The notes: a model not told the origin generated them from the sequence alone. 64,000 bases of DNA from Georgenia sp. TF02-10 (GCF_022759505.1 NZ_CP094289.1:3596001-3660000), one strand, 5' to 3'. Positions 19,361 through 29,040 are shown, numbered from the stretch's first letter. A program made the numbers and translations.

Positions 19361-20206
19361 CTAGCCGCCGAGGGTGAAGGTGGACTCGGCGCCGTCGAGC
19401 CGACGCCCGTCCAGGGTGGCCGAGACGCGATAGGTCCCCGCGCCCGCGACGCCGGCCGCCGAGCCGCAACCAGGCCGCGAGCGCCCGCCGTCCCAGGTGA
19501 GCGTCTCCTCGGCGTGGTCCCCGGCGTCGATCAGCAGCGGCCGCTCGGCCGGCTCGGCCCGGCAGTCGTCGGAGGACCAGACCCGGTCCTCCCCGGAGTG
19601 CACGGTCAGGACCAGGGCGGACCGGCCGGCGTCGGTCAGGCAGGCGGCCGTGCCGTCGTTGCCGAGGCGCACGGTGAACCGCACCGGCGTGCCGGTGGTG
19701 GCGCTGAGGTCGGCCGTCAGGTCCGTGCACTCCACCGGCTCGGCAGCCGGGCCGGAGCCGCCCTCGTCGCCCGCCTCGCCCTCCTCGACGGCGCCCGGCC
19801 CGGTGTCCGCACTGCTTCCGGCCGGACCGTCCTCCGCTGCCCCACCACCGGCGTCCGGGCCGGCCGCCGCCGCCGGCCCCAGCCCGCCGACCAGGGCCCG
19901 CACGGCCGCCGTGACGCCCCACGCGGCGAGCCCGAGGACGGCGAGGAGCACGACCAGGGCGACGATGCGTCGCCGGCGGATGACGGCCCGGCTCGGCCGG
20001 GTCCGGTTCGCCCGTGAGGCGGTCGCCGGGCCCGGCCGGCGCCCGCTCGTCCGGCCCCCGCTCCGCCCGCCCCGTCTGGGCTGGGGGCGCGCGGGAGCCC
20101 GCCCGGGGCCGGCGGCCCGGGAGCTGCCGGGCCGGGCGGACCGGCCGGTCCGCGGCGCGGTCTCGCCCGGCCGTCCCGACCGGCGCGACGTCGTCTGGCT
20201 GCCCAC
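19361..20206 (-). CDS. Hypothetical membrane-anchored protein
   Basis: A 281-residue protein not recognised by name. The first 75 residues are arginine/proline/glycine-rich and cytoplasmic, followed by one membrane helix (IVALVVLLAVLGLAAWGVTAAV, about residues 80-102). An acidic low-complexity stretch follows, then an extracellular domain of about 120 residues that looks like a beta-sandwich with four cysteines (VECTDL, AACLT, DDCR, PGCG). It starts at a GTG with TAGGTT six bases upstream and no ribosome site, so is probably leaderless. It occupies the place between disA and mutY held by a membrane protein gene in mycobacteria. Confidence 0.7.
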   Translation of the reverse strand: MGSQTTSRRSGRPGETAPRTGRSARPGSSRAAGPGRAPARPQPRRGGRSGGRTSGRRPGPATASRANRTRPSRAVIRRRRIVALVVLLAVLGLAAWGVTAAVRALVGGLGPAAAAGPDAGGGAAEDGPAGSSADTGPGAVEEGEAGDEGGSGPAAEPVECTDLTADLSATTGTPVRFTVRLGNDGTAACLTDAGRSALVLTVHSGEDRVWSSDDCRAEPAERPLLIDAGDHAEETLTWDGGRSRPGCGSAAGVAGAGTYRVSATLDGRRLDGAESTFTLGG

Positions 20207-20287
20207 GCCCCGAACCTACGACGCCCGACCCGCCGTGGCGGGTACCCACGCCGACGCCAGCGGGGCCGGCCGCGGCACACTGGGCGG

Positions 20288-21238
20288 GTGACCGAGCCGC
20301 CAGCACCGCCGGACCTGCCCGCCCTGCACGCGGCCGTCACCACCTGGTACCGGGACAACGCCCGTGACCTCCCGTGGCGCCGGCCGGGCACCAGCCCGTG
20401 GGCGGTGCTGGTCAGCGAGGTCATGCTCCAGCAGACCCCGGTCGCCCGGGTGCTGCCGGTGTGGCAGGAGTGGGTCCGCCGCTGGCCGACCCCCGCCGCG
20501 CAGGCGGCGGCCCGGCCCGCCGAGGTCCTGCGGGTCTGGGACCGGCTGGGCTACCCCCGCCGGGCCCTGCGGCTGCTGGAGTGCGCGACGGCGATCGTGG
20601 CGCGGCACGGCGGGCAGGTGCCGGCCGCGGAGGAGGAGCTCCGTGCGCTGCCCGGGGTCGGGGCCTACACCGCCGCCGCGGTGGCCGCGTTCGCGCACGG
20701 GCGGCGCACCGCGGTGCTCGACACCAACGTGCGCCGGGTGCTCGCCCGGGCCGTGGCCGGCCAGGCCCTGCCGCCGCCGCACCTCGGCCGGGCCGAGCAG
20801 GCCCGGGCCACGGCGTGCCTGCCGGCGTCGGCCGGGGCGGCCGTGACCTGGAACGTCGGGCTGATGGAGCTCGGCGCCCTGGTCTGCCTGGCCCGCACGC
20901 CGCGGTGCGCGACCTGCCCGCTCCGGGCGCGGTGCGCCTGGCTCGCGGCCGGCCGCCCGGCCGACGCCCACGCCGACCGTCGCCGCCCCCAGCCCTTCGC
21001 CGGCACCGACCGGCAGGCGCGCGGCCGGATCCTGGCCCACCTCCGAGAGCGGCCGGACGGGACGTGGACGCCGGCAGCGGACCTGCTGCGCGCGGCGGCC
21101 GGTGCCGGCGACGGCGACGGCGGCCCGGCAGACCTCGTCGACCCCACCCGGCCCGCCCGCGCCCTGGCCGGGCTGCTGGCCGACGGCTTGGTCGCCGTCG
21201 GTCCCGGCCCGGCGGGTGATGCCTACCGGCTGCCCTGA
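20288..21238 (+). CDS. mutY: A/G-specific adenine glycosylase
   Basis: A 316-residue base-excision glycosylase that removes adenine mispaired with 8-oxoguanine. Seen are EVMLQQTPVARVLPVW, the helix-hairpin-helix LPGVGAYTAAAVAAFAHG, the catalytic aspartate in VLDTNVRR, and a [4Fe-4S] site with the spacing C-x6-C-x2-C-x5-C (CLARTPRCATCPLRARC). The C-terminus is short and ends in a winged-helix-like segment rather than a full MutT-like domain, as is common in actinobacteria. GTG start at 20288, with CACACT six bases upstream and no ribosome site. Confidence 0.95.
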   Translation: MTEPPAPPDLPALHAAVTTWYRDNARDLPWRRPGTSPWAVLVSEVMLQQTPVARVLPVWQEWVRRWPTPAAQAAARPAEVLRVWDRLGYPRRALRLLECATAIVARHGGQVPAAEEELRALPGVGAYTAAAVAAFAHGRRTAVLDTNVRRVLARAVAGQALPPPHLGRAEQARATACLPASAGAAVTWNVGLMELGALVCLARTPRCATCPLRARCAWLAAGRPADAHADRRRPQPFAGTDRQARGRILAHLRERPDGTWTPAADLLRAAAGAGDGDGGPADLVDPTRPARALAGLLADGLVAVGPGPAGDAYRLP

Positions 21239-21315
21239 CCGCCGTGAGGGCCGGCCGGGCGTGGAGCTGTTGCTCCTCCCGCCGCCCGCGCCGCGGGGGG
21301 AGCTACCCTGCCGGG

Positions 21316-21831
21316 GTGGACGAGGACCCGACGGCCGGCCCACCGGGCGCCCCGTCCGACCCGTCGGACGCGCCCGGTCCCGCGGGCGCACCTGGCCTGC
21401 CGGGCACGGCCGGCCCGCCGGGCGGGGACCGGGCCGAGCGCGCCGTCCGCGCGCTCCGCACCACGCTGCTCGTCTGCGCCGGGACCTGCCTGGCGCTGGG
21501 CGTCCTCGGCCTCGCCCTCACCGTCCTGACCACCGGCTCCGCCACCCGGTGGCCCGGGCTGAGCCTGCTCGCCACCGGCCAGCTCCTCGCCCTGGTCGCC
21601 GCCGCGGGGGCCTGGGCCGGGCTGCGCCGGGTGCTGGCCGGGGCCCCGCCGGCGGCCGTGACCGCGGGCGTGCGGCGGCTCCTGCGGGTGCTGCGCACGG
21701 TGCTGGTCGTGCTCCTGGTGGCCGGGGTCGTCGGCTGGCTGGTGGCGCGCCCCTCGGCCGCCGTGGCGGTGGTCGCCTGCGCGCTGGTCAGCGGGCAGGC
21801 CGCCGTCGTGCTGCACCTGCTCCAGCGCTGA
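21316..21831 (+). CDS. Hypothetical four-helix membrane protein
   Basis: A 171-residue protein with a proline/glycine-rich cytoplasmic N-terminus (about 45 residues) and four hydrophobic segments (LLVCAGTCLALGVLGLALTV; LSLLATGQLLALVAAAGAW; VLVVLLVAGVVGWLV; AVAVVACALVSGQAAVVL). No family is recognised. The GTG at 21316 was chosen because TACCCT lies six bases before it, the leaderless pattern repeated through this window. An earlier in-frame ATG at 21244 would run through that box. Confidence 0.6.
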   Translation: MDEDPTAGPPGAPSDPSDAPGPAGAPGLPGTAGPPGGDRAERAVRALRTTLLVCAGTCLALGVLGLALTVLTTGSATRWPGLSLLATGQLLALVAAAGAWAGLRRVLAGAPPAAVTAGVRRLLRVLRTVLVVLLVAGVVGWLVARPSAAVAVVACALVSGQAAVVLHLLQR

Positions 21832-21921
21832 GCCCCGACGGCGAGCGACGAGCGGCCCGGAGGACACCCCCGACGACGGCGGCCCTGGCCGTGGCCCCGG
21901 CCCGGCCGCGAGCCTCAGTGC

Positions 21922-22515
21922 TCAGAGCTCCAGCAGCATCCGGGTGTTGCCCAGGGTGTTCGGCTTGACCCGGGCGAGGTCGAGGAACTCGGCCACGCCG
22001 TCGTCGTGCGAGCGGAGCATCTGGGCGTAGACGTCGGTGCCCACCGGGGTGCCCTCGATGGGCCGGAAGCCGTGCCGGCGGAAGAAGGCGACCTCGAAGG
22101 TGAGGCAGAAGACCCGGCGCAGGCCGAGCGCCCGGGCCCGGTCGACGAGCTCGGCGAGCAGCCGGGCGCCCAGGCCGCGGCCGGTGGCGGCGCGGTCCAC
22201 CGCGAGGGTGCGGACCTCGGCGATGTCGTCCCACAGCACGTGCAGCGCGCCGCAGCCGATCACCCGGCCGTCCTCCTCGGCGACCACGAACTCCTGGACC
22301 GCCTCGAAGTAGCTGATGAGCTCCTTGTCGATGAGGATGCGCTCGGCGACGTAGGGCTGGACCAGGTCGAAGATCGCCCGCACGTCGGCCGGCCGGGCCT
22401 GGCGGACGGTCACCGGCCCGGCCACCGCCGGCCGGGCCTCCACCGGCCCGGCCTCCGCCGGCCGGCCCTGCCGCGGTCCGGCGCTCACCCGTCCGTGCCG
22501 CCCGTCACCGCTCAC
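21922..22515 (-). CDS. argA: Amino-acid N-acetyltransferase, mycobacterial ArgA type
   Basis: A GNAT-fold acetyltransferase resembling the Rv2747-type N-acetylglutamate synthase of mycobacteria, which starts arginine synthesis. Diagnostic segments are EAVQEFVVAEEDGRVIGCGA, VLWDDIAEVRTLAVDRAATG (acetyl-CoA loop GRGLGA follows), and FRRHGFRPIEGTPV, then ARVKPNTLGNTRMLLEL at the end. The start is uncertain: the GTG at 22515 overlaps the end of the upstream regulator gene and has CAGGA nearby, but the first 35 residues are low-complexity, and the conserved domain begins only at VTVRQARPADV. Confidence 0.85.
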   Translation of the reverse strand: MSGDGRHGRVSAGPRQGRPAEAGPVEARPAVAGPVTVRQARPADVRAIFDLVQPYVAERILIDKELISYFEAVQEFVVAEEDGRVIGCGALHVLWDDIAEVRTLAVDRAATGRGLGARLLAELVDRARALGLRRVFCLTFEVAFFRRHGFRPIEGTPVGTDVYAQMLRSHDDGVAEFLDLARVKPNTLGNTRMLLEL

Positions 22516-23497
22516 GCGCCGATCCTGCCGCACCGGCGCCGCGGGCGTGCGCCCGGTCCAGCGCCGCCCGGGCGGTGGCCTCGTCGATCACCAGGTCGGT
22601 CACCGCCCGCGCCCGCAGCGCCCCGAGCAGCGGCGGAACCTTCGCCGCGCCGGCCACCACGCACACCCGCCGGGCCACCCGGGCGAGCTCGGCCGGCGTG
22701 GGCCCGGTTGCCCGCTCGTTGAGCTCGATGTCGGCGTAGGAGCCGTCCTCGCGGAGCAGCACCGTGCACACGTCCCCCACCACCCCCTCCAGGCGGAGCT
22801 GGTCCATGTCGCCCTGGGACATGTAGCCCGCGGCGTAGACGTGCGAGGCCAGCGCGCCGTCGAAGGCGCCCACCCCGAAGGCGACGACGTCGGCCCGGGC
22901 CTGGACGGCGAGCACCCGCTGGATGGACCGCTCCCGCCACATCGCCCGCTTGGTGGCCGCGTAGTCGAAGAACGCCGGGACGGGGAAGTGGTGCACCGCG
23001 GCGTCGAAGTTCTGCGCGGCCGCGGTGATGATCGACCCGGCGTGCGGGATCCCCGAGGTGACCGGGTTGGCCGCGCCGTTGAGCTGGACCACCTCGCTGC
23101 CCGGCGCGTGCTTGGGCACCAGGTGGCCCACCACCGCGGACAGGGTCGTCCCCCAGGCCAGGCCCAGCACCGAGCCGGGCTGCACCCACTCCGAGATGAG
23201 CCGCCCGGCCACCCGGGCCACCTGGTCCAGGCGCTGGACCTCGGTGATGCCGCCGCGCACCGGCACCACGTGCGCCCGCACCCCGAACCGCTGCCCGAGC
23301 TGGCGGGCCAGCGGGCTGACCCCGTTGCCGGCGCCGGTCAGGGTGACCCGGACCAGGCCGGAGTCCCGGGCGTCCTTGAGCATCCGGGAGACGGTCGAGC
23401 GGGAGGTGCCCATCCGGCGGGCGATGACCTCCATCGTCTCGTCCTGCAGGTAGTACATCGACGCCGCCTGGTACACCGCGTCCTCACGCCCGGTCAT
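22505..23497 (-). CDS. SorC/DeoR-type sugar-binding transcriptional regulator
   Basis: A 330-residue protein with an N-terminal helix-turn-helix (MEVIARRMGTSRSTVSRMLK) and a C-terminal phosphosugar-binding domain (GSVLGLAWGTTLSAVVGHL, VVQLNGAANPV, GVGAFDG, VVAGAAKVPPLLGALRA). The ATG at 23497 has GGGAGGGG three bases upstream. It is divergent from glpD, and a perfect palindrome lies in the 140-bp gap over its own -10 box, so it probably represses itself and the glycerol genes. A phosphorylated ligand such as glycerol-3-phosphate is inferred. Confidence 0.88.
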   Translation of the reverse strand: MTGREDAVYQAASMYYLQDETMEVIARRMGTSRSTVSRMLKDARDSGLVRVTLTGAGNGVSPLARQLGQRFGVRAHVVPVRGGITEVQRLDQVARVAGRLISEWVQPGSVLGLAWGTTLSAVVGHLVPKHAPGSEVVQLNGAANPVTSGIPHAGSIITAAAQNFDAAVHHFPVPAFFDYAATKRAMWRERSIQRVLAVQARADVVAFGVGAFDGALASHVYAAGYMSQGDMDQLRLEGVVGDVCTVLLREDGSYADIELNERATGPTPAELARVARRVCVVAGAAKVPPLLGALRARAVTDLVIDEATARAALDRAHARGAGAAGSARER

Positions 23498-23513
23498 CCA
23501 CCCCTCCCGCCGC

Positions 23514-23539
23514 TGCACATCTGTGCATCCTAATTGTGC
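23514..23539. promoter_or_regulatory. Operator palindrome and divergent promoters between regulator and glpD
   Basis: TGCACATCTGTGCA (23514-23527) is a perfect 14-bp palindrome. It directly abuts a minus-strand -10 box TAGGAT (23527-23532) for the regulator gene, the expected position for autorepression. On the plus strand TTGTGC (23534-23539) with CACGAT 17 bp later (23557-23562) is a weaker candidate promoter for glpD. Confidence 0.6.
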
Positions 23540-23637
23540 GGATCGTGCGACCGGCTCACGATGGTCCGAGGGCGGGGCGGCCGACGGGCGCCGACGGGCA
23601 CCGGGCTCACCGCCGAGCAGCGAGCAGAGGAGCGGAC

Positions 23638-25377
23638 GTGGCGTCATCAGCGTTGACGAGGCAGAGCCGAGACGAGGCCCTGGCGGCGATGTCCGACGAG
23701 GAGGGGCTGGACGTCCTGGTCGTGGGCGGCGGGGTCACCGGCGCCGGGATCGTGCTGGACGCCGTCACCCGCGGCCTGCGCACCGGAATCGTGGAGATGC
23801 AGGACTGGGCCGCCGGGACCTCCTCCTGGTCCAGCAAGCTGGTGCACGGCGGGCTGCGCTACTTGCTGAACCTGGACTTCAGCCTGGTCGCCGAGGGGCT
23901 GCGCGAGCGCGGGCTGCTGCTGACCAAGACCGCCCCGCACCTGGTCAAGGCCCAGCCGTTCCTGTGGCCGCTCAAGATGCCGGTCATCGAGCGGGCCTAC
24001 AGCGCCGTCGGGGTCGGGATGTACGACGTGATGGGCGTCGTCGGCATGAAGGGGGCCGCGGTCCCGCTGCAGCGGCACTACACCCGCCGCGGCGCGCTGC
24101 GGCTCTTCCCGGACATCCGCGAGGACGCCCTGGTCGGCGGCATCCGGTTCTACGACGCCCGGGTCGACGACGCCCGCCTGGTGATGACCCTGGTGCGCAC
24201 CGCCCAGTCCTACGGCGCGCTGGCCGCCTCCCGCACCGAGCTGGTGGACCTGACCAAGGACACCACCGGCCGGGTCGTCGGGGCCGAGGTGGTCGACCTG
24301 GAGACCCGCCAGCGCCACCGGATCAAGGCCCGGCACGTCATCAACGCCACCGGGGTGTGGACCGAGCAGACCGAGGCCCTGGGCGGGACCGAGGGCGGGC
24401 TGCGGGTGCTGGCCTCCAAGGGCATCCACATCGTGGTGCCCAAGGACCGCATCAAGGGCTCCACCGGGATCTTTTTGCGCACCGAGAAGTCCGTCCTGTT
24501 CATCATCCCGTGGCCGGAGTACTGGATCATCGGCACCACGGACACCCCCTGGGAGCAGGACCGGCTCAACCCCGTCGCCACAGCCGAGGACGTGGACTAC
24601 CTCCTCGACCACGCCAACGCCGTCCTGCGCTCGAACCTCGCCCGGGAGGACATCATCGGCGTCTACGCCGGGCTGCGCCCGCTGCTCCAGCCGGGCACCA
24701 AGGACGGCAGCGCCGCCTCCACCAAGGTCTCCCGCGACCACACCGTCGTCGACCCGGTGCCCGGGCTGACCGTCATCTCCGGCGGCAAGCTCACCTCCTA
24801 CCGGCTGATGGCCGAGCACGCCGTCGACCACGCCCTGGGCAAGGACCGGGCCCGGCAGACCCCCTCGGTCACCCCGGACACCCCGCTGGTCGGGGCGCCG
24901 GGCCTGGCCGCGGCCACCCGCCAGGCCCCCCGGATCGCGAAGAAGTACGGGTGGGACATGGCCCGGATGCGGCACCTGCTGGACCGGTACGGCTCGGACC
25001 TGCCCGCGCTGCTGGCCCTGGTCGACGGCGACCCCGCGCTGGGCCGTCCGCTCGCCGCCGCGCCCACGTACCTGGGCGCCGAGGTCGCCATGGCGGTCAG
25101 CCACGAGGGCGCGCTGCACCTGGAGGACATCCTGCTCCGCCGGATCCGCCTGTTCTTCGAGGCGAAGGACCGCGGGCTGGCCGCGCTGCCCGAGATCGCC
25201 GCGATCGCCGGCCCGCTGCTGGGCTGGGACGAGGCGACGACGCGGCGGGAGACCGAGGCGTACACCTCCCGGGCCGAGGCCGAGGCGGCCGCCCTGGCAG
25301 AGACCACCGACGCGGCGGCAGCGGCGGCCCGCCGGCGGGCCGAGGACCTCGTGCCCCTGGAGCCGCTGGCCACCTGA
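23638..25377 (+). CDS. glpD: Glycerol-3-phosphate dehydrogenase, FAD-dependent
   Basis: A 579-residue membrane-associated flavoprotein oxidising glycerol-3-phosphate to dihydroxyacetone phosphate with electrons going to the quinone pool. The FAD fold is VLVVGGGVTGAGIVLDAVTRG; further signatures are SSWSSKLVHGGLRYLLNLDF, WIIGTTDTPWEQD and YAGLRPLLQPG, plus the C-terminal helical domain. The GTG at 23638 has AGAGGAG five bases upstream. It is followed by glpF and glpK, with a terminator-like hairpin in the gap before glpF. Confidence 0.95.
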   Translation: MASSALTRQSRDEALAAMSDEEGLDVLVVGGGVTGAGIVLDAVTRGLRTGIVEMQDWAAGTSSWSSKLVHGGLRYLLNLDFSLVAEGLRERGLLLTKTAPHLVKAQPFLWPLKMPVIERAYSAVGVGMYDVMGVVGMKGAAVPLQRHYTRRGALRLFPDIREDALVGGIRFYDARVDDARLVMTLVRTAQSYGALAASRTELVDLTKDTTGRVVGAEVVDLETRQRHRIKARHVINATGVWTEQTEALGGTEGGLRVLASKGIHIVVPKDRIKGSTGIFLRTEKSVLFIIPWPEYWIIGTTDTPWEQDRLNPVATAEDVDYLLDHANAVLRSNLAREDIIGVYAGLRPLLQPGTKDGSAASTKVSRDHTVVDPVPGLTVISGGKLTSYRLMAEHAVDHALGKDRARQTPSVTPDTPLVGAPGLAAATRQAPRIAKKYGWDMARMRHLLDRYGSDLPALLALVDGDPALGRPLAAAPTYLGAEVAMAVSHEGALHLEDILLRRIRLFFEAKDRGLAALPEIAAIAGPLLGWDEATTRRETEAYTSRAEAEAAALAETTDAAAAAARRRAEDLVPLEPLAT

Positions 25378-25412
25378 GGACCCGGCCCGGCCGGGACCGG
25401 CCGCCCACCCGG

Positions 25413-25441
25413 CGACGGCGGCCGCTACCCGGCCGCCGTCG
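25413..25441 (+). terminator. Hairpin after glpD
   Basis: CGACGGCGGCC (25413-25423) pairs perfectly with GGCCGCCGTCG (25431-25441) around a 7-base loop, 35 bases past the glpD stop. The rest of the 281-bp gap to glpF is GC-rich with short repeats; no convincing glpF promoter was found by eye. Confidence 0.55.
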
Positions 25442-25658
25442 TCCGCACCGGCCCCGGCCGCGACCCCGGCCGCCGCCGTCCGCACCGGCCGCGGCCCGGC
25501 CCGGCGACCTGGCCCGCGACACCCCGGCAAACCGGAAAGATCCCTGCCGACAGGCCCCGGTCGCGGCATGATGCCCCCGACCGGCGCTATCCCCCTCCAC
25601 GCGCCACCCGGCGCACGACTGGCACGAGGACGCGCCAGATAGAGAAAGCGAGCTCACA

Positions 25659-26411
25659 GTGGAACAACTCTCTGCGATGCAGATCTTCCTGCACGAGGCC
25701 GGCGGCACCGCGATGCTGATCCTGCTCGGTGCCGGCGTGGTCGCCAACAACATCCTGCCGCGCACCAAGGGGTTCGGCGGCGGCTGGCTGATGGTCAACT
25801 TCGGGTGGGGACTTGCCGTCTTCGCCGGCGTCTTCGCCGCCTACGACACCGGCGCCCACATCAACCCCGCGGTGACCGTCGGCCTGTGGGCCAACGGGTC
25901 GGACCTGCGGCCCGCGACGGACACCCTGGCGGCCATCCCGGCCACCTTCGGCAACGTGCTGATCTACCTGATCGCCCAGCTCGTCGGGGCGTTCGTCGGC
26001 GCGGTGCTGGCCTGGATCGCCTACAAGAAGCACTTCGACGAGGAGGCCCCGGCGGCCACCAAGCTCGGGGTGTTCTCCACCGGCCCGGAGGTGCGCAGCT
26101 ACGGCCTGAACTTCGCCACCGAGGTCATCGCCACCTTCGTCCTGGTCTTCATCGTCATCCTCTTCGGCCAGACCCCGTCGGGGCTCGGCCCGCTCGCCGT
26201 CGCCCTGCTCGTCGTCGGTATCGGCGCCAGCCTCGGTGGCCCCACCGGGTACGCCATCAACCCGGCCCGTGACCTCGGCCCGCGCCTGGCGCACGCCGTC
26301 CTGCCCATCCCGGGCAAGGGCAGCAGCGACTGGGCCTACTCCTGGGTGCCGATCGCCGGCCCCCTCGTCGGCGGCGTGCTCGCCGGCCTCCTCGCCCAGA
26401 TCTACGTCTGA
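25659..26411 (+). CDS. glpF: Glycerol uptake facilitator (aquaglyceroporin)
   Basis: A 250-residue MIP-family channel with six membrane segments and the two pore NPA boxes, HINPAVTVG and YAINPARDLGP. The aspartate after the second box (NPARD) is typical of glycerol-conducting rather than water-selective members. GTG at 25659 is taken as the start; an ATG six codons later (25677) is the alternative and has no better ribosome site. It lies 108 bp upstream of glpK, with which it is probably co-transcribed; glycerol enters by diffusion and is trapped by phosphorylation. Confidence 0.93.
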   Translation: MEQLSAMQIFLHEAGGTAMLILLGAGVVANNILPRTKGFGGGWLMVNFGWGLAVFAGVFAAYDTGAHINPAVTVGLWANGSDLRPATDTLAAIPATFGNVLIYLIAQLVGAFVGAVLAWIAYKKHFDEEAPAATKLGVFSTGPEVRSYGLNFATEVIATFVLVFIVILFGQTPSGLGPLAVALLVVGIGASLGGPTGYAINPARDLGPRLAHAVLPIPGKGSSDWAYSWVPIAGPLVGGVLAGLLAQIYV

Positions 26412-26519
26412 CGGCCCCGGGGGCGCCGGCCGGACGGTCGGGCGGCGCCCCACCCGGCCGCCCCCGGCCCACCAACACCCCGGCCGACACACCGGCCACA
26501 ACGATGTGAAAGGAACACC

Positions 26520-28043
26520 ATGGCTGAGCAGCAGAAGTACGTCCTCGCCATCGACCAGGGCACGACGAGCTCGCGGGCGATCATCTTCGACCACTCCGGG
26601 CGGATCGTGGAGACCGGCCAGCTCGAGCACGAGCAGATCTTCCCCCGGGCCGGCTGGGTCGAGCACGACGCCCGGGAGATCTGGCGGAACGTCCGGGAGG
26701 TGGTCGGGCTGGCGCTGACCCGGGCGAACATGACGCACCGGGACATCGCGGCCGTGGGCATTACCAACCAGCGCGAGACCACCGTGGTGTGGGACAAGAC
26801 CACCGGCGAGCCGGTCTACAACGCCATCGTCTGGCAGGACACCCGCACCCAGCGGATCGTCGAGGAGCTCGGCGGGACCGAGGGCCAGGACAAGTACAAG
26901 GCGAAGGTCGGGCTGCCGCTGGCCACCTACTTCTCCGGGCCGAAGGTCAAGTGGATCCTGGACAACGTCGACGGCGCGCGCGAGCGGGCCGAGGCCGGCG
27001 ACCTGCTCTTCGGCAACACCGACTCCTGGGTGCTGTGGAACATGACCGGCGGGACCGACGGCGGGGTGCACGTCACCGACGTCACCAACGCCTCGCGCAC
27101 CATGCTGATGAACCTGGACACCCTCACCTGGAACGAGGACATCGCCGCCGACATGGGCATCCCGATGTCCATGCTGCCCGAGATCCGCTCCTCCTCCGAG
27201 GTCTACGGCGAGGGCCGCGCCGGCGGCCTGGTGCCCGGGGTGCCGCTGGCCGGCATCCTCGGGGACCAGCAGGCCGCCACCTTCGGACAGGCCTGCTTCG
27301 AGGTCGGCACGGCCAAGAACACCTACGGCACCGGCAACTTCATGCTCCTGAACACCGGCACCGAGGCGGTCCAGTCCGAGAACGGCCTGCTCACCACCGT
27401 CGCGTACAAGATCGGCGACGCCGACGCCGTCTACGCCCTCGAGGGCTCGATCGCGGTCACCGGCTCCCTGGTGCAGTGGCTGCGGGACAACCTGGGCATC
27501 ATCTCAACGGCCCCGCAGATCGAGGACCTGGCCCGGACCGTCGAGGACAACGGCGGCGCCTACTTCGTCCCGGCGTTCTCCGGCCTGTTCGCCCCGTACT
27601 GGCGCGCCGACGCCCGCGGCGCGCTGGTGGGCCTGACCCGCTACGTCAACAAGGGGCACATCGCCCGCGCCGTGCTGGAGGCCACCGCCTTCCAGACCCG
27701 CGAGGTCAACGACGCGATGAACGCCGACTCCGGGGTGGAGCTGACCGAGCTGAAGGTCGACGGCGGGATGGTCGCCAACGAGCTGCTCATGCAGTTCCAG
27801 GCGGACATCCTCGGCGTGCCGGTGGTCCGGCCGCAGGTGGCCGAGACGACGGCGCTCGGCGCGGCCTACGCCGCCGGCATCGCCGTGGGCTACTGGTCCG
27901 GGGAGCAGGACGTCATCGACAACTGGGCCGAGGACAAGCGGTGGGAGCCGCAGCTGGACGCCGAGGAGCGCGAGCGCACCTACCGGCTGTGGAAGAAGGC
28001 CGTGACGAAGACCTTCGACTGGGTCGACGAGGACGTCCGCTAG
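26520..28043 (+). CDS. glpK: Glycerol kinase
   Basis: A 507-residue FGGY kinase making sn-glycerol-3-phosphate. Signatures: [18 protein letters not shown] at the N-terminus, [34 protein letters not shown], and [17 protein letters not shown] near the C-terminus. The ATG at 26520 has AAAGGA five bases upstream. It is the last gene of the glycerol cluster and is followed by a strong terminator at 28065. Confidence 0.97.
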   Translation: MAEQQKYVLAIDQGTTSSRAIIFDHSGRIVETGQLEHEQIFPRAGWVEHDAREIWRNVREVVGLALTRANMTHRDIAAVGITNQRETTVVWDKTTGEPVYNAIVWQDTRTQRIVEELGGTEGQDKYKAKVGLPLATYFSGPKVKWILDNVDGARERAEAGDLLFGNTDSWVLWNMTGGTDGGVHVTDVTNASRTMLMNLDTLTWNEDIAADMGIPMSMLPEIRSSSEVYGEGRAGGLVPGVPLAGILGDQQAATFGQACFEVGTAKNTYGTGNFMLLNTGTEAVQSENGLLTTVAYKIGDADAVYALEGSIAVTGSLVQWLRDNLGIISTAPQIEDLARTVEDNGGAYFVPAFSGLFAPYWRADARGALVGLTRYVNKGHIARAVLEATAFQTREVNDAMNADSGVELTELKVDGGMVANELLMQFQADILGVPVVRPQVAETTALGAAYAAGIAVGYWSGEQDVIDNWAEDKRWEPQLDAEERERTYRLWKKAVTKTFDWVDEDVR

Positions 28044-28064
28044 GACGACCCGCTGCTGCGACCC

Positions 28065-28103
28065 GCCGACGGCGTGCACCCGGTTTGGGTGCACGCCGTC
28101 GGC
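28065..28103 (+). terminator. Strong terminator after glpK
   Basis: A perfect 17-bp inverted repeat (28065-28081 with 28087-28103, starting GCCGACGGCGTGCACCC) surrounds a 5-base loop GGTTT, about 20 bases past the glpK stop. It ends the glycerol cluster before the independently transcribed SMP-30 gene. Confidence 0.8.
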
Positions 28104-28197
28104 GTCTGCGCGGGGCTGCCGGCGTACGCGGGCTGCGCGGCCGCCGTCGGGAGCGCGCCTGCGCGGCCGCCGGGCCGGGACCGGGCAGACTGGCGGC

Positions 28198-29040
28198 ATG
28201 GACGACATCGAGCAGATCACCGACGCGCTGTGCTACCACGGCGAGGGACCGGTGTGGTCGGAGACCTGGGGCGGGCTGCGCTGGGTGGACATGCTCGCCG
28301 GGGACCTGCTGACCCTCCGCGCAGACGGGTCGGTCAGCCGCCTCCACGTCGGGGACGTCGCCGCCTTCGTGCGTCCCCGCACCCGGGGCGGGTACGTCGT
28401 CGGGGTCGAGCGCGGCATCGGCCTGGCCGACGACGTCGACGCCCCGCCGAGCACCGTCGTCGAGCTGTGGACCGACCCGGGCCTGCGGATGAACGAGGGC
28501 GGCTGCGACCACCAGGGCAACCTCTACGCCGGCTCCATGCACTACGAGCGCACCCCCGAGGCCGCGTTCCTCTACCGCATCACCCCGCAGCGGGAGATCT
28601 CGGTGATCCTCGACGCGGTCACCACCTCCAACGGCCTCGACTTCTCCCCCGACGGCACCCGCACCTACTACAACGACACGCACACGGGCGCGACGGACGT
28701 CTTCGACATCGTCGGCGGCGAGCTCACCAACCGGCGGGTGTTCCACGATGGCGACGGCGGCCGGCCGGACGGGCTGGTGGTGGACTCGGCGGGGAACGTC
28801 TGGGTGGCGCTGAACCGGGTGGGGCGGGTGCGGCTGTACTCCCCGTCGGCGGAGATCCTCCGCGAGGTCCAGCTGCCGGTCCGGCTCGTCACCGCCTGCA
28901 CCCTCGGCGGGGCGGACGGCCGCGACCTGTACGTCACCACGTCCCGGGAGAACCTCGACGACCCCGAGCCGGAGGCCGGGGCGGTCTTCCGGCTGCGGGC
29001 CGAGGTGCCAGGGCGGCCGGTGCTGCCGTACGGCGGCTGA
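28198..29040 (+). CDS. SMP-30/gluconolactonase-family protein
   Basis: A 280-residue six-bladed beta-propeller hydrolase, probably a sugar lactonase. The three metal ligands of the family are in place: E16 in HGEGPVW, N145 in TTSNGLDFSPDG and D191 in RPDGLVVDSAGNVWVAL. No signal peptide, so it is cytoplasmic. The ATG at 28198 lacks a ribosome site, but CAGACT lies six bases upstream, again suggesting a leaderless message. It stands alone between a terminator and the next gene, so its lactone substrate cannot be told from context. Confidence 0.85.
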   Translation: MDDIEQITDALCYHGEGPVWSETWGGLRWVDMLAGDLLTLRADGSVSRLHVGDVAAFVRPRTRGGYVVGVERGIGLADDVDAPPSTVVELWTDPGLRMNEGGCDHQGNLYAGSMHYERTPEAAFLYRITPQREISVILDAVTTSNGLDFSPDGTRTYYNDTHTGATDVFDIVGGELTNRRVFHDGDGGRPDGLVVDSAGNVWVALNRVGRVRLYSPSAEILREVQLPVRLVTACTLGGADGRDLYVTTSRENLDDPEPEAGAVFRLRAEVPGRPVLPYGG

